Origin: Saccharospirillum sp035704555
GTDB taxonomy: Bacteria; Pseudomonadota; Gammaproteobacteria; Pseudomonadales; Natronospirillaceae
Assembly: GCA_035704555.1 (NCBI GenBank)
Contig: DASSWT010000095.1
Span: 1-5,873, forward strand
DNA: 5,873 bases
Reading direction: 5' to 3'
Positions 1-4,734 of the stretch are shown piece after piece; positions within the stretch are counted from its first letter, which is position 1; the number at the start of each line of letters is the position of its first letter. The notes under the pieces are model-generated. The model did not search any database, had not been told where the DNA came from, and was given only the letters and a program-made list of their open reading frames with translations. The position numbers and the translations under genes are program-made.

Positions 1-98
1 CGGAAAACTCGTGAACGAGCACCGTAATAGCCTTTAGCCTGGTCCAGTATCTTCTTGTGGCGACGACGAGCCACTACACCACGTTTTACACGTGCCAT
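1..98 (-). CDS. rplT: 50S ribosomal protein L20, N-terminal part (runs off the left edge)
   Basis: L20 binds 23S rRNA early in large-subunit assembly and, in E. coli, also represses translation of the rpmI-rplT mRNA. Only the first 32 codons plus two bases are present. The protein begins MARVKRGVVARRRHKKILDQ and continues AKGYYGARSRVFR, the very basic N-terminal extension typical of bacterial L20. The ATG is at 96-98, and a full AGGAGG Shine-Dalgarno (107-112) sits 8 nt upstream, so the start is secure. It lies 84 nt downstream of rpmI and is almost certainly co-transcribed with it. The truncation is only the edge of the window, not damage to the gene. Identification is by recognised family sequence. 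Confidence 0.97.
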   Translation of the reverse strand, partial: MARVKRGVVARRRHKKILDQAKGYYGARSRVF

Positions 99-116
99 AT
101 TTCTTTCCTCCTAATC

Positions 117-141
117 CTGTTTTTCAGCCTGCTGTTTTTCA
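117..141 (-). repeat. Two copies of TGAAAAACAG upstream of the rplT ribosome binding site
   Basis: On the minus strand the 10-mer TGAAAAACAG occurs twice, at 132-141 and 117-126, with a 15-nt period. It lies between the rpmI stop and the rplT Shine-Dalgarno. The repeat is exact and A-rich. It could be an unstructured translation-enhancing stretch or part of a protein-binding site on the mRNA, but a short A-rich duplication may also be chance. No function is assigned. Confidence 0.5.
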
Positions 142-146
142 ACCAT

Positions 147-169
147 CTGTTACTCACCAGTTGTAACAG
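147..169 (-). other. Hairpin in the rpmI-rplT spacer
   Basis: CTGTTAC (147-153) and GTAACAG (163-169) form a perfect 7-bp stem with a 9-nt loop. It begins 13 nt after the rpmI stop codon in the transcript. No T-run follows on either strand, so it is not an intrinsic terminator. It may stabilise the mRNA or take part in L20/L35 translational coupling, but that is inference. Confidence 0.5.
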
Positions 170-182
170 CAAGGCCAGACCT

Positions 183-377
183 TTAAATGTAGGGCAGCAT
201 GCGCTTGATCAGCGCTACGTCGGACTCAGCTACAAGCTGGGTGCCGCGCAGATGACGCTTACGCTTGGTGCTCTTCTTGGTCAGGATGTGGCTGCGGAAA
301 GACTGCTTGTGCTTAAAGCCGTTGGCCGTCTTCTTAAAGCGCTTTGCAGCGCCAGAGTTGCTCTTGATCTTAGGCAT
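183..377 (-). CDS. rpmI: 50S ribosomal protein L35
   Basis: L35 is a small basic large-subunit protein. The 64-residue product begins MPKIKSNSGAAKRFKKTA and ends IKRMLPYI, matching the family in both sequence and length (64-65 residues). The ATG at 375-377 is chosen because L35 proteins begin MPK. The frame also has a TTG two codons upstream (381-383), but it would add only two residues and would lie too close to the GGGAG Shine-Dalgarno at 385-389, which is 7 nt from the ATG. The gene is followed by rplT 84 nt downstream. It is preceded by a 254-nt spacer with an intrinsic terminator, so its expression is probably not simply read-through from infC. In E. coli, L20 represses this gene and rplT through coupling. 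Confidence 0.97.
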   Translation of the reverse strand: MPKIKSNSGAAKRFKKTANGFKHKQSFRSHILTKKSTKRKRHLRGTQLVAESDVALIKRMLPYI

Positions 378-540
378 TTTCAATCTCCCGATCTACTTCC
401 AATAACCGTGTCGCATCCCCTGTGATGTCTGGTAAACCCGACATCGGGAGCTAACGGTTGCCATGTCGCTCAGTGATGCCTATGCACCCTGAACCCCTTT
501 AACGATGGTCTAACCGGCCAGAAGCCATTCAACCCACCAT
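378..540 (-). promoter_or_regulatory. Candidate rpmI-rplT leader / L20-responsive region
   Basis: About 160 nt separate the T-run of the terminator from the rpmI start. In E. coli the RNA upstream of rpmI is where L20 binds to repress rpmI-rplT, so the location fits a regulatory leader. The clearest structure is GATGTC (440-445 read in reverse) pairing with GACATC (424-429), extended by GG/CC around a UUUA loop. A competing pairing is CCCG-AUGU-CGGG (437-448), which shares bases with it, so two alternative folds are possible. I could not find a convincing -35/-10 pair here; TTGAAT at 527-532 lacks a good -10 partner. The regulatory role is inferred from position and structure. Confidence 0.35.
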
Positions 541-565
541 AAAAAACGACGGCTCTAAGCCGTCG
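541..565 (-). terminator. Intrinsic terminator downstream of infC
   Basis: On the minus strand CGACGGCT and AGCCGTCG form a perfect 8-bp GC-rich stem (547-565) around the 3-nt loop TAG, followed directly by six T residues (541-546). This is a classical Rho-independent terminator for transcripts arriving from thrS-infC. On the plus strand the stem is followed by GC-rich DNA, so it acts in one direction. It stands between infC and rpmI, genes usually regarded as one operon. It may set the ratio of IF3 to ribosomal protein mRNA, or act as an attenuator. Confidence 0.85.
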
Positions 566-571
566 CCGCGC

Positions 572-590
572 GCAGGATACCAGACCCTGC
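572..590 (-). other. Second hairpin in the infC-rpmI spacer
   Basis: GCAGG and CCTGC form a 5-bp stem, extendable to 6 bp with a G-U pair, around a loop of about 7-9 nt. It sits between the 12-bp hairpin at 592-621 and the terminator stem at 547-565. The three stems therefore stack almost without gaps along the infC 3' untranslated region. Role unknown; no T-run follows it. Confidence 0.45.
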
Positions 591-591
591 C

Positions 592-621
592 GGAATAACC
601 AGCCGTTAAGCTGATTATTCC
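592..621 (-). other. 12-bp hairpin just after the infC stop codon
   Basis: On the minus strand GGAATAATCAGC pairs with GCTGGTTATTCC over 12 bp, with one U-G wobble, around the 6-nt loop TTAACG. It begins 10 nt after the infC stop. No T-run follows, so it is not itself a terminator. Likely roles are protection of the thrS-infC mRNA 3' end from exonucleases, or a partner in an attenuation structure with the terminator 26 nt downstream. The structure is seen in the sequence; the roles are inference. Confidence 0.6.
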
Positions 622-631
622 TGTAAACGCC

Positions 632-1174
632 TTACTTCTTCTTGATCGGCGCCATGACCATGGTCAGCTGGCGGCCTTCCATCTTGGGCCGCTGTTCAAC
701 GGTCGCCAGATGTTCAAGATCCGTCGCGACCCGGGCCAGAAGCTCCATACCGAGCTCCTGGTGAGCCATTTCGCGGCCCCGGAAGCGCAACGTGACCTTG
801 GTCTTGTCGCCGTGCTCAAGAAAACGAGTCAGATTACGCAGCTTGACATTGTAGTCACCGATGTCGGTGTTCGGCCGGAATTTAACTTCCTTGACTTGCA
901 CCTGCACCTGGTTCTTCTTGGCAATCGCCTTGGCTTTCTTCTCTTCGTAGAGCTTCTTGCCGAGGTCCATGATCTTGCAGACTACAGGATCGCCGTTCGA
1001 AATTTGCACCAGTTCCAGGCCTTCCTGCTCCGCTTTCTGCAGGGCCTCTTGCAAGGGAACCACTCCGATTTGCTCACCGCCGGAACCGATCAGCCGGACT
1101 TCGTCCGCCTTGATCTGCTCATTTACGACATGACGGTTAGCCGCCGCTTTTGCACCTTTCGCGTTGCGTTTTAT
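632..1174 (-). CDS. infC: Translation initiation factor IF-3, probably initiated at an ATA codon
   Basis: IF3 binds the 30S subunit, keeps it apart from 50S, and rejects non-standard initiation codons. Reading from ATA at 1172-1174 gives 180 residues, the E. coli length. The N-domain includes NEQIKADEVRLIG (about 18-30) and CKIMDLGKKLYEEKK (66-80). After a lysine-rich linker, the C-domain has KFRP (98-101) and TLRFRGREMAH (128-138), ending APIKKK. The only common start codon in frame is a GTG at 1061-1063 (residue 38), which would delete much of the conserved N-domain. A stop at 1178-1180 limits upstream extension. ATA has GGAG 8 nt upstream and overlaps the thrS stop by 4 nt. E. coli infC starts at AUU, giving self-control by IF3; ATA would act the same way. 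One oddity is Leu71, where the family signature normally has Tyr or Phe (D-[FY]-G). Confidence 0.95.
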   Translation of the reverse strand: MKRNAKGAKAAANRHVVNEQIKADEVRLIGSGGEQIGVVPLQEALQKAEQEGLELVQISNGDPVVCKIMDLGKKLYEEKKAKAIAKKNQVQVQVKEVKFRPNTDIGDYNVKLRNLTRFLEHGDKTKVTLRFRGREMAHQELGMELLARVATDLEHLATVEQRPKMEGRQLTMVMAPIKKK

Positions 1175-3108
1175 AACTCACTCTCCATTTCTACCAGACG
1201 GCCTTTTCGGGCGTTATCCGCGCTGAGTATCTCGATGAACGCGTCAATGGACATGACACCAAGATCTTTGCCCTCTCGGGTGCGGACCGCTACGGCCTCG
1301 TTTTCGACTTCCTTATCACCAATAACCAGTAAATAAGGAACTCGCTGAATTGTATGCTCGCGGATTTTAAAGCCGATCTTCTCATTTCTCAAGTCGGCTT
1401 TGGCTCTAAACCCTTCAGAAATCAAGCGATTTTGCACTTTTTGTACGAAATCGGCCTGCGCATCGGTGATGTTGCACACCATGGCCTGAACCGGTGCCAG
1501 CCAGGGCGGCATTGCCCCTGCATGCTGCTCGATCAGGATGCCAATGAAGCGTTCGAAGCTGCCCAGCGTCGCCCGGTGCAACATCACCGGCGTCTGCCGG
1601 TCGCCATGTTCATCCACGTATTGGGCTTCCAGACGCCCCGGCATCGAGAAATCGACCTGGATGGTACCACACTGCCACATCCGACCGAGACTGTCTTTCA
1701 GTGTGAACTCAACTTTCGGGCCATAAAAGGCGCCCTCACCCGGCAACAGCGACCAGGGTTTGCCGTAGGCATCCAGTGCCGAGGCCAGTGCCTGCTCGGC
1801 GCGATCCCAGTCTTCATCGTTACCGACGCGCTTTTCCGGGCGCGTCGACAGTTTCAGAATGACGTCGTCGAAGCCGAAGTCGTAATACACTTCGTTCAGC
1901 ATCTCAATGAACCTGGCCACTTCAGACTGGATCTGGGATTCAGCGCAGAAAATGTGGCCATCGTCCTGGGTAAAGCCGCGCACGCGCATGATGCCGTGCA
2001 AGGCGCCCGAGGCCTCATTACGGTGGCAACTGCCAAATTCGGCCAGCCGCAGCGGCAAGTCACGGTAGCTTTTCAGCCCCTGGTTGAACACCTGAATGTG
2101 GCACGGGCAGTTCATCGGCTTAACTGCGTTGTCCCGTGCTTCACTGTGAGTGGTGAACATGTCGTCGCCAAACTTGTCCCAGTGGCCCGACTTTTCCCAC
2201 AGAGACCGGTCGACGATCTGCGGCGTCTTGATCTCCTGGTAACCATGTTCACGCTGCTTCTGGCGCATGTACTGTTCGATCACCTGATACAGCGTCCAGC
2301 CATTGGCGTGCCAGAACACCATGCCCGGCGCTTCTTCCTGCAAATGAAACAGGTCGAGCTTTTTGCCAATTTTACGATGGTCGCGCTTGGCCGCTTCTTC
2401 CAGAAAATGCAGGTGAGCTTTCAGTTGTTTCTTGTCTGCCCAGGCGGTGCCATAAATGCGCTGCAGCTGGGCATTGTTGCTGTCGCCGCGCCAGTAGGCA
2501 CCGGAGATGCGCATCAGTTTGAAATGGTGACAAAACTTCATATTCGGCACGTGCGGACCGCGACACATGTCGATGTATTCTTCATGGTGGTACAAGCCGG
2601 GCCGGTCATCCCGGGCAACGTTCTGCTCCAGAATTTCCAGTTTGTAGGGCTCGTTACGTGCCTTGAAGGTGTCTACCGCTTCCTGCCAGCTCACTTTGTG
2701 ACGCACGACCTGATAGTTGGTTTTGGCCAGATCCAGCATGCGCTTTTCCAGCATGACCAGATCTTCCTCGGTCAGGCGGTGCTCCATATCGATGTCATAA
2801 TAGAAGCCGTTTTCAATGGTCGGACCGATCGCCATACGGGCATCCGGCCACAGTTGCTTAACCGCATGACCAAGCAAGTGCGCACAGGAGTGACGAATGA
2901 TTTCCAGTCCGTCTTCATCTTTCGGCGTGATAATCTCAACCGCTGCATCCTGGGTGACGACATCTACCAGGTCTACACGGGTGCCATCGATACGACCGCC
3001 AACGGCATTCTTGGCCAGGCCAGGGCCGATGTCTTCCGCGATTTGCAGAATGCTGACGGGCTGTTCAAACGAACGCCGGGAACCGTCTGGAAGGGTAATT
3101 ACAGGCAT
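1171..3108 (-). CDS. thrS: Threonyl-tRNA synthetase
   Basis: This class II synthetase charges tRNA-Thr with threonine and edits mischarged Ser-tRNA-Thr. It has 645 residues, against 642 in E. coli. Domains in order are TGS (1-62), editing (about 63-225), catalytic core (about 243-535) and anticodon-binding (about 540-635). Editing-site residues His73, His77 (HSCAH), Cys182 and His186 (CRGPH) are present. The catalytic zinc ligands Cys334 (MNCPCH), His385 (DDGHIF) and His511 (MLHRA) and the motif 2 Arg363 (CHRNE) fall at E. coli positions, so the enzyme looks fully active. Motif 3 is LHRATLGSFERFIG. The ATG at 3106-3108 has AAGGAG 7 nt upstream (3116-3121), and the protein begins MPVITLPDGS, as expected. 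The leader carries tRNA-Thr-like hairpins, suggesting translational autoregulation. The 3' end contains the infC ribosome binding site and overlaps the infC start. Confidence 0.99.
   Translation of the reverse strand: MPVITLPDGSRRSFEQPVSILQIAEDIGPGLAKNAVGGRIDGTRVDLVDVVTQDAAVEIITPKDEDGLEIIRHSCAHLLGHAVKQLWPDARMAIGPTIENGFYYDIDMEHRLTEEDLVMLEKRMLDLAKTNYQVVRHKVSWQEAVDTFKARNEPYKLEILEQNVARDDRPGLYHHEEYIDMCRGPHVPNMKFCHHFKLMRISGAYWRGDSNNAQLQRIYGTAWADKKQLKAHLHFLEEAAKRDHRKIGKKLDLFHLQEEAPGMVFWHANGWTLYQVIEQYMRQKQREHGYQEIKTPQIVDRSLWEKSGHWDKFGDDMFTTHSEARDNAVKPMNCPCHIQVFNQGLKSYRDLPLRLAEFGSCHRNEASGALHGIMRVRGFTQDDGHIFCAESQIQSEVARFIEMLNEVYYDFGFDDVILKLSTRPEKRVGNDEDWDRAEQALASALDAYGKPWSLLPGEGAFYGPKVEFTLKDSLGRMWQCGTIQVDFSMPGRLEAQYVDEHGDRQTPVMLHRATLGSFERFIGILIEQHAGAMPPWLAPVQAMVCNITDAQADFVQKVQNRLISEGFRAKADLRNEKIGFKIREHTIQRVPYLLVIGDKEVENEAVAVRTREGKDLGVMSIDAFIEILSADNARKGRLVEMESEL
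1183..1186 (-). promoter_or_regulatory. infC Shine-Dalgarno inside the thrS 3' end, deciding the ATA start
   Basis: GGAG on the minus strand lies within the last codons of thrS, 8 nt before ATA at 1172-1174. This spacing is ideal. The ATA overlaps the thrS stop as ATAA, equivalent to the common ATGA stop-start overlap, so infC is likely translated by ribosomes ending thrS. No comparable site supports the internal GTG at 1061-1063. Confidence 0.7.
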
Positions 3109-3126
3109 TGCGGTGCTCCTTCAGTG

Positions 3127-3147
3127 GTGACCCCTACCATGGGCCAC
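3127..3147 (-). promoter_or_regulatory. tRNA-Thr anticodon-arm mimic next to the thrS ribosome binding site (putative ThrRS operator)
   Basis: On the minus strand GTGGCCC pairs with GGGTCAC (7 bp, one G-U) around a 7-nt loop AUGGUAG. Read as an anticodon loop, it has U at position 33, GGU at 34-36 (a threonine anticodon) and A at 37. The core CCC-AUGGUA-GGGG closely resembles the E. coli tRNA-Thr(GGU) arm as I recall it (CCC-UUGGUAA-GGG). The hairpin ends 5 nt upstream of the AAGGAG Shine-Dalgarno. In E. coli the element at this place (operator domain 2) binds the ThrRS anticodon-binding domain and blocks ribosome access. The same feedback is inferred here. Confidence 0.7.
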
Positions 3148-3159
3148 ATGTTGGATGTC

Positions 3160-3180
3160 GGTGCCACCCGAAGGGTGACC
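3160..3180 (-). other. Central hairpin of the thrS leader
   Basis: On the minus strand CACCC and GGGTG form a 5-bp stem with a 3-nt TTC loop, extended outward by GGT/ACC across a 2-nt bulge. It sits between the two anticodon-like loops. No T-run follows, so a terminator is unlikely. It may space or orient the two tRNA-like elements. Confidence 0.5.
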
Positions 3181-3194
3181 GGGACACATTATTT

Positions 3195-3223
3195 GGGTGA
3201 TACTGATAACAGGCATCACACCC
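3195..3223 (-). other. Upper hairpin of the thrS leader
   Basis: On the minus strand GGGTG-T-GAT pairs with ATCACCC (7-8 bp with one bulged T). The inside can form CTG-UUAU-CAG. Its GGG end overlaps bases that could instead pair with TCCGGA (3250-3255) around the distal anticodon-like loop, so two folds may compete. Role unknown; position suggests it belongs to the thrS translational operator. Confidence 0.5.
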
Positions 3224-3254
3224 GAACCTACCCCTACCAAGGGACCGTATCCGG
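3222..3254 (-). promoter_or_regulatory. Second tRNA-Thr anticodon-like loop, upstream arm of the putative thrS operator
   Basis: At 3231-3243 the minus strand reads CCC-TTGGTAG-GGG: a 7-nt loop with U33, GGU and A37 equivalents on a 3-bp stem. It can be extended past an internal loop by CCGGA/TTCGG (3250-3254 with 3222-3226, one G-U). The 14-mer at 3230-3243 repeats that at 3130-3143 with 13 of 14 identical and an exact 100-nt offset. E. coli thrS carries a second upstream stem-loop (domain 4) that contacts the other ThrRS subunit, and this copy is placed similarly. The stem is weaker than the proximal one. Confidence 0.5.
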
Positions 3255-3255
3255 A

Positions 3256-3468
3256 CGGGCGGCACGCGCCACCAACCTGCCAACAGAGCGAGGCAGTCTA
3301 CCGTAAAGCGACAGCAGGTTCATACCTTTCAGTGCACGAGGGCCTCAGCGCCCCGAATACCCGTCTGCCGGGTTTACCGAACATTGACCGGGAAGTGCAC
3401 ATTCGCTTCACGATTCATGCGTAAAATTCGAGTCAATTACACTAATTTAAGTAAGTGGGACTGTAGGA
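3256..3468. promoter_or_regulatory. Divergent control region between thrS and the efflux genes
   Basis: The whole gap between the two starts is 360 nt (3109-3468). The thrS-proximal part is the structured leader; this part must hold both promoters. No gene is supported in it. A short stretch at about 3420-3452 is AT-rich compared with its surroundings. Toward thrS, TAGACT (+ strand 3295-3300) is a possible -10, but its -35 is poor; it would give a leader of roughly 180 nt. A 5-bp inverted repeat, ACCCG-TCTGC-CGGGT (3359-3373), could be an operator half-site pair. None of these is strong. Confidence 0.5.
3414..3443 (+). promoter_or_regulatory. Weak candidate promoter for the efflux genes
   Basis: TTCATG (3414-3419) and TACACT (3438-3443) are separated by 18 nt in the AT-rich stretch upstream of the adaptor gene. 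The -10 is reasonable; the -35 matches the sigma-70 consensus poorly, suggesting low basal activity or need for an activator. Transcription would start about 20 nt before the ATG. Another -35-like TTGACC (3384-3389) has no fitting -10. Confidence 0.25.
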
Positions 3469-4734
3469 ATGTGGAAAAAAGCTCTGGTCGTAGTGGCCCT
3501 GTTAGCCATTGGTTTCGCCGGGTATCACTGGATGAACGCGCCACAGGAAACGACGGCAAGCGAACAACGCCGGGGTAACGCTGCCATGTCGATGCGCGCA
3601 GGCATAACCGGCTCACGTTGGGGGCGCGATGGCGTGGACAGTTCCGCCATTCAGGTCGAAGCCCTGGAAGTCACCAGAGCCCTTAATGCACCGCAGATTC
3701 CTTTGCTCGGCACCGTCCAGGCTAAACGCCAGGAAACCATTACCGCGCCCCAGGCAGCACGTGTCAGTGACATTCTGGTCCGTTCAGGCGAATCGGTGGC
3801 GGCCGGTGAGCCCCTGCTGCGCCTGGAAGCAGAGGCCGTCAACTGGGCGCTGCGTCAGCAGCAGGCCACCATTGAACAGCAACTGGCCGGCATCCGCATT
3901 GCCGAACGACAACACAAACTCAACCAGGAAGCACTGGTCATTGCCGAACGGGATCTGGAACGGGAGCAAAACCTTCAACAGCAGGGCTTCTCCAATGAAA
4001 CCAATGTGGCCGCTGCCCGCCAGACCTGGCGCAATGCACAACTGGCGGTGGCCAATTACGATGACGAAGCCGCCCAGCGCCAATCACAACTGGAGCAAGC
4101 CCGGATTGAATTGGAACAGGTGCGCGACCAGCAGCAAGACCTGACCCCAACCGCGCCCTTCAGTGCCGAAGTGGTCTCGATCGATACCGCCGCCCAGGTT
4201 CGGGTGGATGCCGGAGAAACGCTGTTAAGCCTGGTCGACCGATCCTCCCTCTTTGTACGCACCCAGGTTCCCTTGCGCATTTATAGAAACATTACCGGCA
4301 CCGAGATTGAAGCCAGCGCCTGGCTGAACGGTACCGCCTACCCGTTGACGCTGAACAACCTGGCGGCGACGTCCAATACCGGGTCGGTGGACCTGACGCT
4401 GAACCTCCCGCAAGAGATACCGGTGCTGATCAATGAAACGTTGGAAATCAGCCTGACCCTGCCCCCGGTGGAGAGTTTTGCCATCCCCCAGAATGCCGTC
4501 TACTACGGTGACCAGATCTATCAGATTAGCGAAGGGGTGCTGCAGGCCCTACCCATCAGCATTCTCGGCTACCAGCAGCGCGACGGTGAACAATGGGCAC
4601 TGATTGACAGCGATGAACTGGGCGAAGAGGCGACCATACTGACCACGCGCCTGTCGCAACCCACCAATGGCACTCCGGTCAGGGTGCTTAACGCCGGCAC
4701 CTCAGAGTCGATCACCACCGGAGCCACCAACTGA
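3469..4734 (+). CDS. RND efflux periplasmic adaptor (membrane fusion protein, HlyD/AcrA-like)
   Basis: Adaptors of this family link an inner-membrane RND pump to an outer-membrane channel. The 421-residue protein starts with MWKK and a hydrophobic segment (about 5-21) acting as an uncleaved anchor or signal; no lipobox cysteine is seen. A polar linker (about 22-60) follows. Next come the first lipoyl half (LGTVQAKRQETITAP to GEPLLRLE, 80-120), a Gln/Glu-rich alpha-hairpin (about 122-224), the second lipoyl half (PTAPFSAEVVS to GETLLSLVD, 227-257), a beta-barrel (about 260-335) and a membrane-proximal part (FAIPQNAVYYGD onward, 337-410). Length and order are normal for the family. The ATG has only a weak GGGA site 8 nt upstream (3457-3460); AGGA directly abuts it. 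Its stop overlaps the permease start (TGATG). Substrate cannot be told from sequence. Confidence 0.92.
   Translation: MWKKALVVVALLAIGFAGYHWMNAPQETTASEQRRGNAAMSMRAGITGSRWGRDGVDSSAIQVEALEVTRALNAPQIPLLGTVQAKRQETITAPQAARVSDILVRSGESVAAGEPLLRLEAEAVNWALRQQQATIEQQLAGIRIAERQHKLNQEALVIAERDLEREQNLQQQGFSNETNVAAARQTWRNAQLAVANYDDEAAQRQSQLEQARIELEQVRDQQQDLTPTAPFSAEVVSIDTAAQVRVDAGETLLSLVDRSSLFVRTQVPLRIYRNITGTEIEASAWLNGTAYPLTLNNLAATSNTGSVDLTLNLPQEIPVLINETLEISLTLPPVESFAIPQNAVYYGDQIYQISEGVLQALPISILGYQQRDGEQWALIDSDELGEEATILTTRLSQPTNGTPVRVLNAGTSESITTGATN

Noticed and set aside
57..425. A 122-codon plus-strand open frame with a hydrophobic start opposite rplT and rpmI
   Set aside because: It covers the coding strand of two ribosomal protein genes in antisense. 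The hydrophobic stretch comes from the complement of A-rich leader and Shine-Dalgarno sequence.
653..664. Palindrome GACCATGGTC near the infC 3' end
   Set aside because: It lies in conserved IF3 codons (TMVMAP) and is explained by coding constraint.
632..1063. A shorter IF3 beginning at GTG 1061-1063
   Set aside because: It would remove 37 residues including the conserved NEQIKADEVRLIG segment; the ATA start with its GGAG site gives a full-length protein.
710..1336. A 208-codon plus-strand open frame opposite infC and the end of thrS
   Set aside because: It is antisense to two confidently identified genes and has no family features.
1354..3306. A 650-codon open frame on the plus strand opposite thrS
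   Set aside because: It lies entirely antisense to an intact thrS and its leader; the translation has no recognisable domain. Long antisense frames are expected opposite GC-rich coding DNA.
3331..3400. AGTGCAC occurring at 3331-3337 and 3394-3400
   Set aside because: A 7-mer twice in 360 nt is weak evidence, and the spacing of 63 nt fits no known operator layout.
3197..3578. Small plus-strand open frames in the thrS-efflux gap
   Set aside because: They lack good ribosome binding sites or recognisable sequence, overlap the structured thrS leader or the adaptor gene, and look like chance frames.
3629..4144. A 171-codon plus-strand frame inside the adaptor gene
   Set aside because: It is an out-of-frame shadow of the adaptor coding sequence, with Pro/Arg/Trp-rich composition typical of a wrong frame.
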